Assembly (NCBI GenBank): GCA_947489175.1
Contig: CANLED010000081.1
Span: 1-8,076 of the forward strand
From: Chitinophagaceae bacterium
GTDB lineage: Bacteria > Bacteroidota > Bacteroidia > Chitinophagales > Chitinophagaceae
Direction: 5' to 3'
Length of the DNA stretch: 8,076 bases
Position numbers and translations under genes: made by a program. Below, piece by piece: positions 1-6,125 of the stretch; positions within the stretch are counted from its first letter, which is position 1, and each line of letters opens with the position of its first letter. The notes under the pieces are model-generated. The model searched no databases and was not told the origin of the DNA. It worked only from the letters and a program-made list of their open reading frames with translations.

Positions 1-272
1 CCCAAATGATGCGGATGGTCTGTTGGATCTCCTGGCTGCGTGTTCATCGGAAATCCCCGCGTTATTACAGTTCCATTGGGTGCTGATATTGGATACAATA
101 CCTGCTTGGCTATGGTGTCTGGAAAGAAAAAATCTGTGAAAGGCTTTCCAGCTATTGACACATGGATTGCAGGATTCTTCTTGTCTTTAGTGAGTTTTAC
201 AGTTGACGTTTGTGTCACCAAGCACACAACAAAAAATAACTGAACTGGTAGAAGTAGAATGATTTTTTTCAT
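1..272 (-). CDS. PmoA-family (DUF6807-type) secreted protein, N-terminal part, cut by window edge
   Basis: The ATG is at 272 and the frame stays open to base 1, giving 90 complete codons; the rest lies outside the window. The first ~20 residues (MKKIILLLPV followed by QLFFVVCLVT) look like an export signal. The cysteine lacks a proper lipobox (FVVC), so signal peptidase I processing is more likely than lipidation. Residues ~60-90 carry YPISAPNG, then TRGFPM, then GDPTDHPHHLG. This matches the conserved block of the family labelled 'methane oxygenase PmoA' (PF14100/DUF6807), where a proline-rich DHPHH segment is diagnostic. The PmoA label is historical: these Bacteroidota and Planctomycetota proteins are not membrane methane monooxygenases, and their biochemical role is unclear. 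The gene begins 17 nt after the stop of the preceding same-strand gene, so the two are probably co-transcribed. No Shine-Dalgarno sequence is visible. Confidence 0.72.
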   Translation of the reverse strand, partial: MKKIILLLPVQLFFVVCLVTQTSTVKLTKDKKNPAIHVSIAGKPFTDFFFPDTIAKQVLYPISAPNGTVITRGFPMNTQPGDPTDHPHHL

Positions 273-289
273 AACAAATCGTTGATTCT

Positions 290-988
290 TTATTTTAGTT
301 TTAATTTAATTACAACCACGCCAGTTGCAAATTCTGGCCCAAATTGCTTTATGGCTTGCTCTCCTTTAAATACATTTATTGATTCAATATCGTTGGGATT
401 GATTGCATTCATTTCTTCTTTACTTATTCGCTTTTTATCTAAGAAAAATGCAGGCTCTGCGCCTTTATTTCCATTCAAAAGTAGCTTACTTTCTTTTCTT
501 TTAAAATGAACCTTTTGCAAAAAATTTACAGAGAAATTCGTTACCCCGCCTGCTACAATATTTCCTTTCTTTCCAGATGTCACTTCGAAAACAATTTCAT
601 TACCCATTAACCTATACGTGGCGGTTAACATGATACCTTCTACCTCAAAAACATTATACAATGAATTGTCAATCAAATAGGTTTCTAACAATACCCCGCC
701 TCCCTCATCTGTTGCATAAACTCCTTTTGAAACATCCACACTTTTCATGGTGTAATCCTTTGTCATCGGTTGCTTAACCGATTTATATTCGGTTCGCCAA
801 GTTAATGTTGAATCATTGATGGGCTTAATGGTTAACAATACTTCCACGCTATCTGTCGTCTGACCATTTTTATACATCTGCATCATGCCATGCCACTCTC
901 CATGCCACTCCTTTAATATCTGTGCACTTGAATGAGCGGAAAAACATAAAAGAAAAAATGTAGATATTACTAATCGCCTCAAATTCAT
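290..988 (-). CDS. secreted protein of unknown function with TonB-receptor-plug-like C-terminus
   Basis: With the start at 988 the protein has 232 residues and begins with a typical signal peptide (MNLRRLVISTFFLLCFSAHS, cleavage probably after SSA at 22). The frame is open to a GTG at 1066, but that codon lies inside the leu operon terminator. An ATG at 1009 is possible but puts seven residues before the signal. Residues ~23-165 (EWHGEWHG near the start, then alternating hydrophobic strands) resemble a lipocalin-like or DUF1579-like beta structure; this is an impression, not a firm family match. Residues ~176-232 contain INPNDIESINVFKGEQAI, then FGPEFATGVVVIKLK. That is the pattern of the plug domain of SusC-type TonB-dependent receptors, also found as a tail on some other Bacteroidota envelope proteins. 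It probably acts in the periplasm or at the outer membrane. A weak TAnnTTTG-like box (TAAATTTA) lies upstream, near 1011-1018. Function is not assigned. Confidence 0.75.
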   Translation of the reverse strand: MNLRRLVISTFFLLCFSAHSSAQILKEWHGEWHGMMQMYKNGQTTDSVEVLLTIKPINDSTLTWRTEYKSVKQPMTKDYTMKSVDVSKGVYATDEGGGVLLETYLIDNSLYNVFEVEGIMLTATYRLMGNEIVFEVTSGKKGNIVAGGVTNFSVNFLQKVHFKRKESKLLLNGNKGAEPAFFLDKKRISKEEMNAINPNDIESINVFKGEQAIKQFGPEFATGVVVIKLKLK

Positions 989-1044
989 ACTATATTTGTT
1001 TATATCCATAAATTTAACATCAATTATCTCAATAGCCTGAAAAT

Positions 1045-1077
1045 AAAAAACCCATGAGAAATTCACATGGGTTTTTT
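1045..1077 (-). terminator. intrinsic terminator of the leu/cim operon
   Basis: The inverted repeat has AAAAAACCCATG (1045-1056) pairing perfectly with CATGGGTTTTTT (1066-1077) around a 9-nt loop. On the minus strand the stem is followed by a T-rich run (1041-1050 read in reverse). It starts 26 nt after the leuB stop, as expected for the end of that operon. The A/T runs on both sides mean it could also stop transcription in the other direction. Confidence 0.85.
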
Positions 1078-1102
1078 TAGTTTTAAGTTTTTAGTTATCT
1101 GT

Positions 1103-2173
1103 TTAGATTCTTGACAAAACCTCATTTCCCATCGCTTCAGTTCCTAAGATCATATTTGATGCCGTTGTTGCATCAGCAATATCCCTGGTCCTGAATCCTG
1201 CTTTCAATACAGCATCTATTGCATTGATTAATGCATCTGATTCTGCTTTCAAACCAAATGATATTTCCAACAACAACGCCGCCGATAAAATCGAAGCAAG
1301 TGGATTGGCTACTCCTTTCCCGGTGATATCATGCGCTGAACCATGAATGGGCTCATAAACTCCTGTTCCATCTCCGATTGATGCTGATGCCAACATTCCC
1401 ATTGATCCTGCTATTTGTGAAGCCTCATCGGTTAGAATATCTCCAAACAAATTTGCCGTTACCACAACATCAAAACGTGTTGGATCCTTAATCAACATCA
1501 TCGCTGTGGCATCCACAAATTGATGCTCTACCTCTACATCCGGATATTCCAACGCAATTTTTTGTACCACCTCTCTCCAAAGCCTGCTTGTTTCTAATAC
1601 ATTGGCCTTGTCAACTGAACATACTTTATTCCTTCTCGTTCTTGCTGCATCAAATGCTTTTCTGGCAATTCTTTCCACCTCAAATCGGCTATATTCTGCT
1701 ACATCATAGGCAGTATCTCCGTCGTTCTTTCTTCCTTTCTCTCCAAAGTAAATATCTCCTGTTAACTCCCTGAAAAAAAGAATGTCAGCGCCTTTTAAAA
1801 TTTCTGGTTTGATGCTAGATGCTCCTAATAACTCATCAAATAATTTAATGGGACGAAGATTTGCATATAACCCCAACTCTTTGCGCATTTTCAACAAACC
1901 CTGCTCTGGCCTTACTTTGGCAGTTGGATCATTGTCGTACTTTGGATGCCCTACTGCTCCAAATAATACGGCATCAGATGCACGCATTTTTTCCAACGTT
2001 TCATCAGGCAATGGATTGCCTGTTGCCTCAATGGCTACATGTCCTATCAGCGCTTCATCATACGTAAATGTATGTCCAAACTTTTCTGCTATCTTGTCTA
2101 GCACCAATTTTCCTACCGCAGTTACTTCCTGTCCTATTCCATCTCCTGGTACTATGAGAATCTTCTTGTTCAT
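1103..2173 (-). CDS. leuB: 3-isopropylmalate dehydrogenase (also acts on 3-methylmalate)
   Basis: LeuB oxidatively decarboxylates (2R,3S)-3-isopropylmalate to 2-oxoisocaproate with NAD+, and in citramalate pathways converts 3-methylmalate to 2-oxobutyrate. It is a cytoplasmic dimer. The 356 residues are a normal length for the family. Visible features are the N-terminal PGDGIG (9-14), the substrate-specificity loop RPEQGLL (88-94, matching the E-x-x-L-L of isopropylmalate dehydrogenases rather than isocitrate dehydrogenase), substrate arginines R97, R107 and R135, and RELTGDIYFG (135-144) with its tyrosine. K189 follows in VDKANVLE, then the metal aspartates D221, D245 and D249 (GDILTDEASQ), and the NAD-binding EPIHGSAHDITGKG (274-287) with GVANP. 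It is the last gene of the operon, 96 nt after the synthase gene; that gap carries the 33-bp repeat. ATG at 2173, TAA at 1103-1105. Confidence 0.96.
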   Translation of the reverse strand: MNKKILIVPGDGIGQEVTAVGKLVLDKIAEKFGHTFTYDEALIGHVAIEATGNPLPDETLEKMRASDAVLFGAVGHPKYDNDPTAKVRPEQGLLKMRKELGLYANLRPIKLFDELLGASSIKPEILKGADILFFRELTGDIYFGEKGRKNDGDTAYDVAEYSRFEVERIARKAFDAARTRRNKVCSVDKANVLETSRLWREVVQKIALEYPDVEVEHQFVDATAMMLIKDPTRFDVVVTANLFGDILTDEASQIAGSMGMLASASIGDGTGVYEPIHGSAHDITGKGVANPLASILSAALLLEISFGLKAESDALINAIDAVLKAGFRTRDIADATTASNMILGTEAMGNEVLSRI

Positions 2174-2227
2174 ATTTTTTATTTAATCGTTAATCTACCT
2201 TTAAGTTGGGGGATATTGTATATAGAA

Positions 2228-2260
2228 CCTAAACAACTCAACACCTCAACATCTAAACAA
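2228..2260 (+). repeat. 33-bp period-8 repeat, copy 1 (gap between synthase gene and leuB)
   Basis: After a leading C the sequence consists of four 8-mers: CTAAACAA, CTCAACAC, CTCAACAT, CTAAACAA. A degenerate fifth unit, ACAAACAG, follows. The whole 33-bp block recurs in reverse orientation at 7613-7645 with 31 of 33 positions identical. It begins 10 nt beyond the TAG of the synthase gene and is transcribed as the complementary strand in the operon mRNA. No known element is assigned. Confidence 0.7.
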
Positions 2261-2269
2261 ACAAACAGT

Positions 2270-3793
2270 CTATAACAAATTCAACATCTTCTGTGTTGCT
2301 TTTATCGCTGCTACCGTTTGATCGCTGTCTAAGCCCCTTGTCTTAAACTCCCTTCCCTTATAGTCCCACGTAATAATGGTCTCACACAATGCATCACTCT
2401 TTCCCCCTGGCGGTATTCGAACTGCATAATCCGTTAACACGGGCAAAGTACTTTTTTTCTTTTTATAAATATTTCTCAATGCATTCATGAATGCATCATA
2501 CTGTCCATCCCCTTGCGCATGCTCTTCAATCACTTCTCCTTCTAAATTGATTTGCAAAGTAACAGATGGCCTCAAATCTTTTGAGTGTGTCAATACATAG
2601 TTGACTACCTGCACTTTTTCTTCGATTGAACTGCTGTCGATTACATCTGAAATGATGTATGGAAGGTCTGATTGTGTAACAACTTCTTTCTTATCTCCTA
2701 ACTCGATAATTCGCTGTGTTACCCGCTTCAAGTCTGCATCAGACAACTCAATACCCAATTGTGCTAAGTTGTTTTCGATATTGGATTTTCCACTGGTTTT
2801 TCCCAATGCATACCGACGCTGTCGTCCAAATCGCTCTGGCATCAAATCGTTGTGATACAGGTTGTTTTTTTTGTCGCCATCAGCATGTATTCCGGCTGTT
2901 TGCGTAAATACATTCTCCCCTACAACTGGCTTATTGACTGGTATGCGAAAGCCTGAAAATGTTTCCACCAACCTGCTTACTTGATACAAAGATTTTTCTG
3001 CTACCCTGGTTCTGACGTTGGGCATAAAATCATGCAATACTGCCACAGCACTTGCCAGTGGTGCATTTCCTGCACGTTCTCCCATTCCATTGATGGTAAG
3101 ATGTATGCCTTGAATACCTGCTTTTACTGCCTCCAACACATTAGCAGTTCCTAAATCATAATCATTGTGTCCATGAAAATCAAAATGACTATGTGGATAC
3201 CTTGCAATTGTTTGTGTTATAAATTCTTTTACCTCCACTGGCTCTAACACACCCAATGTATCTGGTAGCATAATGCGTGTAACTGGCTGCTGCGTTAAAA
3301 AATCCAAATACTGAAATACATAGTCGGGAGAATTGCGCATCCCATTGCTCCAATCTTCTAAATATACATTGCATTCAATCCCTTTTTCCTTACCCAATGC
3401 AATCACTTTTGCAATCTCAGCAAAATGTTGCTCTGGTGTTTTCTTGAGCTGGTGCACCAAATGATTCATCGATCCTTTGGTTAATAAGTTCATCACCTTT
3501 GCTCCGGCTTTCACCATCCAATCAATCGAAATATCACCATCTACAAATGTCAATACCTCCACCTTCTTCAACAATCCCTTGCCCTTCGCCCAACGCGTGA
3601 TTTTTTTCACCGCTTCAAATTCTCCCTCTGAAACCCTTGCTGAAGCTATCTCTATGCGATCTACTTTTACTTCTGTAAGCAACAATTGTGCGATTGTCAA
3701 TTTTTCAGATGATGAAAAAGATACGCCACTGGTTTGTTCACCATCCCTCAAGGTGGTGTCCATGATTTCTATGTATCGGGTTGTTTTAGGCAT
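2270..3793 (-). CDS. cimA: (R)-citramalate synthase of the LeuA/CimA family (would often be labelled 2-isopropylmalate synthase)
   Basis: The 507-residue protein has a DRE-TIM barrel domain followed by a C-terminal LeuA-dimer regulatory domain. The barrel shows DTTLRDGEQTSG (12-23), the metal ligands D17, H207 and H209 (DFHGHND), E146, T179 and NGMGERAGN (235-243). A linker histidine (~H303, in TQTAGIHADGDKK) and LYHND follow. From about residue 395 the regulatory domain carries GDGQYDAF and RIPPGGKSDA. By my count the Leptospira interrogans citramalate synthase residues that select pyruvate, L81, L104 and Y144, are all present at the same positions (VEVLTF, VMNLLTKG, NVYLEDW). From memory the two proteins are collinear through the first ~250 residues. 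The likely reaction is acetyl-CoA + pyruvate to (R)-citramalate, the first step of threonine-independent isoleucine synthesis, probably feedback-inhibited by isoleucine. 2-Isopropylmalate synthase activity remains the alternative. It lies 51 nt after leuD. Confidence 0.85.
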   Translation of the reverse strand: MPKTTRYIEIMDTTLRDGEQTSGVSFSSSEKLTIAQLLLTEVKVDRIEIASARVSEGEFEAVKKITRWAKGKGLLKKVEVLTFVDGDISIDWMVKAGAKVMNLLTKGSMNHLVHQLKKTPEQHFAEIAKVIALGKEKGIECNVYLEDWSNGMRNSPDYVFQYLDFLTQQPVTRIMLPDTLGVLEPVEVKEFITQTIARYPHSHFDFHGHNDYDLGTANVLEAVKAGIQGIHLTINGMGERAGNAPLASAVAVLHDFMPNVRTRVAEKSLYQVSRLVETFSGFRIPVNKPVVGENVFTQTAGIHADGDKKNNLYHNDLMPERFGRQRRYALGKTSGKSNIENNLAQLGIELSDADLKRVTQRIIELGDKKEVVTQSDLPYIISDVIDSSSIEEKVQVVNYVLTHSKDLRPSVTLQINLEGEVIEEHAQGDGQYDAFMNALRNIYKKKKSTLPVLTDYAVRIPPGGKSDALCETIITWDYKGREFKTRGLDSDQTVAAIKATQKMLNLL

Positions 3794-3844
3794 GCGTTGG
3801 TGTACTGAAGTATCAGTTTTTAAACTTCAAGTTAATCTTTCAAA

Positions 3845-4441
3845 TTAATATTTGCTATTTTCTGCAAACGCAGTGATTTCAGTTTTGATGTTGTGTAGAA
3901 AATCAATGTCATCAAATCCATTCATCAAATTGTGCTTTTTGTATCCGTTGATGTCAAACGATTCTTTCTCTCCCGTTGATACTAATGTAATGGTCTGCGC
4001 CTCTAGACTTACCTCTATCAATGTATTGGGATCATTTTCTATTGCCGTAAATATTTGATGTAAAAAACCTTCTGAAACTGTTACTGGCAAAATGCCAATA
4101 TTCATTGAGTTATTCTTGAAGATATCTGCAAAAAAACTTGACACCACACACCTGAACCCATAATCATATATCGCCCATGCCGCATGCTCACGGCTGCTTC
4201 CACTTCCAAAATTTCTTCCACCGACAAGGATTTTACCAGTGTAAATTGGATTGTTTAATACAAAATCTTGTTTGGGTGTATTGTCTGGATTGTACCTCCA
4301 ATCTCTAAACAAATTTTCATCAAAACCTTCTCTTTTCGTAGCCTTTAAAAACCTCGCTGGAATGATTTGGTCTGTATCTACATTCTCAATTGGCAAGGGA
4401 ACTGCTGTGCTGCTTAATACCGTAAATTTATCGTAAGCCAT
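3845..4441 (-). CDS. leuD: 3-isopropylmalate/citramalate dehydratase, small subunit
   Basis: LeuD is the swivelling small subunit that pairs with LeuC to isomerise 2-isopropylmalate to 3-isopropylmalate, or citramalate to 3-methylmalate through citraconate. At 198 residues it is close to the usual ~200. NVDTDQIIPARFLK (20-33) and GRNFGSGSSREHAAWA (75-90) are the hallmark segments; the second contains the substrate-phosphate-like loop and the SREHA motif of the aconitase swivel domain. Next comes SSFFADIFKNNSMNIGILPV, also typical. It starts 11 nt after the leuC stop, consistent with coupled expression of the two subunits. ATG at 4441, TAA at 3845-3847. Confidence 0.96.
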   Translation of the reverse strand: MAYDKFTVLSSTAVPLPIENVDTDQIIPARFLKATKREGFDENLFRDWRYNPDNTPKQDFVLNNPIYTGKILVGGRNFGSGSSREHAAWAIYDYGFRCVVSSFFADIFKNNSMNIGILPVTVSEGFLHQIFTAIENDPNTLIEVSLEAQTITLVSTGEKESFDINGYKKHNLMNGFDDIDFLHNIKTEITAFAENSKY

Positions 4442-4452
4442 TTTTATATTTT

Positions 4453-5859
4453 TTATCCGATGAGGGTTCTTGGGTCTGTGATGATGCCTGTTACTGCGGC
4501 GGCGGCGGCTACGAGTGGACTAGCCAATAAGGTTCTAGCGCCCGGACCTTGTCGTCCTTCGAAGTTCCTGTTGCTGGTACTTACAGCATATTTTCCTACC
4601 GGAATTTTATCATCGTTCATCGCTAAACATGCTGAACATCCTGGCTGACGAAGCTCAAATCCTGCTTCAATCAGAATATCCAAAATCCCTTCATCCTTAA
4701 TTTGTTGCTCAACAACATGAGAACCTGGAACAACCCATGCCGTTACATTGTCGGCCTTTTTTCTTCCTTTTACAATGGACGCAAATGCCCTGAAATCCTC
4801 TATTCGCCCATTTGTACAACTGCCAATAAATACATAATCAATTTTCTTTCCCAACATCGGTTGATCTTCATCAAAGCCCATGTAGCTTAGCGATTTTTCG
4901 TAACTCACTTTTCCTGATTCCATCCCTTCTGCCGTTGGAATCCTTTGTGAAATTCCCATGCCCATTCCTGGGTTGGTACCGTAAGTTATCATCGGCTCAA
5001 TATCAGCACCTTCATAATTATACTCTATATCAAAAACCGAACCTTCATCTGTTTTCAATGTCTTCCAATAAGCAAGTGAATTAACCCAAGCTTCTCCTTT
5101 TGGTGCTTTTTCTCTTCCGTTGATATAGTTGAAAGTGGTTTCATCAGGAGCAATCATTCCTCCACGTGCGCCCATTTCGATGCTCATGTTGCACACTGTC
5201 ATGCGGCCTTCCATACTCATTTCCTCAAAAACCGGACCCGCAAATTCTACAAAATAGCCCGTTGCACCCGCTGCTGTTAGTTTTGAAATGATGTAAAGCA
5301 CTACGTCTTTTGGAGTAACACCTTTGCCCATGCTGCCATGAACATTGATGCGCATTTTCTTTGGCTTGGGTTGCATGATGCATTGCGATGCCAACACCAT
5401 CTCCACCTCTGAAGTTCCGATGCCAAAGGCAATACAGCCAAAGGCTCCATGTGTTGATGTATGCGAATCTCCACATACTATTGTCATGCCCGGCAATGTA
5501 ATTCCATTCTCAGGACCAACCACGTGCACAATACCATTTTTCGGATTTCCCAAACCCCAATGCGAAATACCATACTTGGCCGAATTCTCTTCTAAAGCTT
5601 TCAACTGATTGGCTGATAATACATCCGCAACAGGTAGGTGCTGGTTGATGGTTGGCGTATTGTGGTCTGCAGTAGCAAAAGTCTTTTCTGGAAACATCAC
5701 ATCCACATTCCTATTCTTTAATCCAAGAAAGGCGACCGGACTAGTTACTTCATGAATGAAGTGTCTGTCGATGAACAATACATCAGGTCCATCAGCAACC
5801 TGCTTCACTATATGGGCATCCCACACTTTATCAAACAATGTTTGAGGCTTATTACTCAT
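4453..5859 (-). CDS. leuC: 3-isopropylmalate/citramalate dehydratase, large subunit
   Basis: This is the catalytic subunit carrying the [4Fe-4S] cluster, and a cytoplasmic aconitase-family enzyme. With the ATG at 5859 it has 468 residues, against 466 in E. coli. The three cluster cysteines are clear: C348 in GSCTNGR, and C408 and C411 in QPGCSACLAM. Other family marks are the N-terminal TLFDKVWDAHIV, the histidine in TADHNTP (62-68), VCGDSHTSTHGAFG (128-141) and TSNRNFEGRQGPGARTLLASP (428-448). The frame can be extended two codons to a TTG at 5865, but the ATG is the better start and matches usual LeuC N-termini. It is the first enzyme gene of the operon and is preceded by a ~260-bp gap holding the candidate leader peptide. 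Confidence 0.97.
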   Translation of the reverse strand: MSNKPQTLFDKVWDAHIVKQVADGPDVLFIDRHFIHEVTSPVAFLGLKNRNVDVMFPEKTFATADHNTPTINQHLPVADVLSANQLKALEENSAKYGISHWGLGNPKNGIVHVVGPENGITLPGMTIVCGDSHTSTHGAFGCIAFGIGTSEVEMVLASQCIMQPKPKKMRINVHGSMGKGVTPKDVVLYIISKLTAAGATGYFVEFAGPVFEEMSMEGRMTVCNMSIEMGARGGMIAPDETTFNYINGREKAPKGEAWVNSLAYWKTLKTDEGSVFDIEYNYEGADIEPMITYGTNPGMGMGISQRIPTAEGMESGKVSYEKSLSYMGFDEDQPMLGKKIDYVFIGSCTNGRIEDFRAFASIVKGRKKADNVTAWVVPGSHVVEQQIKDEGILDILIEAGFELRQPGCSACLAMNDDKIPVGKYAVSTSNRNFEGRQGPGARTLLASPLVAAAAAVTGIITDPRTLIG

Positions 5860-5965
5860 TTTCAATGATATTTATGATAACGTTAATCAATTTTAAAGAC
5901 AGAATGCAAATTTCGAATAAATTATGGTAAAAATGCACAGTTTAATAGGAAATCTTGAATACAAG
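5860..5965 (-). promoter_or_regulatory. leuC upstream region, candidate attenuator/5' leader
   Basis: This A+T-rich stretch lies between the candidate leader peptide stop and the leuC ATG. Read on the minus strand, the end of the leader ORF and the bases after it contain four short complementary blocks in the order CAAG, CTTG, CTTG, CAAG (about 5985 down to 5953). These can form mutually exclusive 4-5 bp stems. GTTTAA overlapping the leader stop can pair with TTAAAC near 5939-5944, followed by GCATTTTT. All the stems are weak and A+T-rich, so terminator function is not established. A GAAATTTG box (7 of 8 to the Bacteroidota TAnnTTTG -7 element) near 5910-5917 is an alternative promoter that would bypass the leader. 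The perfect palindrome TAACGTTA is at 5878-5885. Confidence 0.3.
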
Positions 5966-6025
5966 TTAAACAAGAATCGCTTGCAAAAGAAACGCAATTC
6001 CAAAATTAAAAGCCATCTTACCCAT
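5966..6025 (-). CDS. candidate ILV-rich leader peptide upstream of leuC
   Basis: This short ORF, ATG at 6025 and TAA at 5966-5968, encodes MGKMAFNFGIAFLLQAILV; an internal ATG at 6016 would give 16 residues. Six of the last ten residues are Ile, Leu or Val, and the last three codons before the stop read Ile-Leu-Val. Control codons near the stop of a short peptide ahead of a branched-chain amino acid operon are the hallmark of ribosome-mediated attenuation (compare E. coli leuL and ilvL). It lies 106 nt upstream of the leuC ATG and downstream of the sulfatase stop. A TAAAATTG box (6046-6053, one mismatch to TAnnTTTG) could serve as promoter, but no -33 TTG is evident. In A+T-rich DNA such a peptide could arise by chance, so this is a hypothesis. 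Confidence 0.3.
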   Translation of the reverse strand: MGKMAFNFGIAFLLQAILV

Positions 6026-6125
6026 AAAAGCGGTTTCAAATTAGTCAATTTTATATAATTAACTTGACCTATTGAACAGCATTAATGCTACAAAAAGATG
6101 ATTCTTCGGATTTTCAGAGAAATTA

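Noticed and set aside
40..243. Plus-strand 67-aa open frame at the left edge
   Set aside because: It is the antisense shadow of the PmoA-family gene, which has a signal peptide and the DHPHH motif on the minus strand.
989..1066. Extension of the plug-tail protein to a GTG at 1066
   Set aside because: This start lies inside the leu operon terminator stem and would bury the signal peptide behind 26 residues.
3804..3833. Short inverted repeat TGAAGT...ACTTCA in the leuD-synthase gap
   Set aside because: A 6-bp stem with a 12-nt loop and no T-run is too weak in A+T-rich DNA to call a terminator or operator.
5860..5865. TTG start two codons upstream for leuC
   Set aside because: The ATG at 5859 gives the normal LeuC N-terminus and length.
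6078..6089. 12-bp palindrome AGCATTAATGCT downstream of the sulfatase
   Set aside because: It has no loop and no following T-run; it could be an operator, but nothing supports it beyond symmetry.
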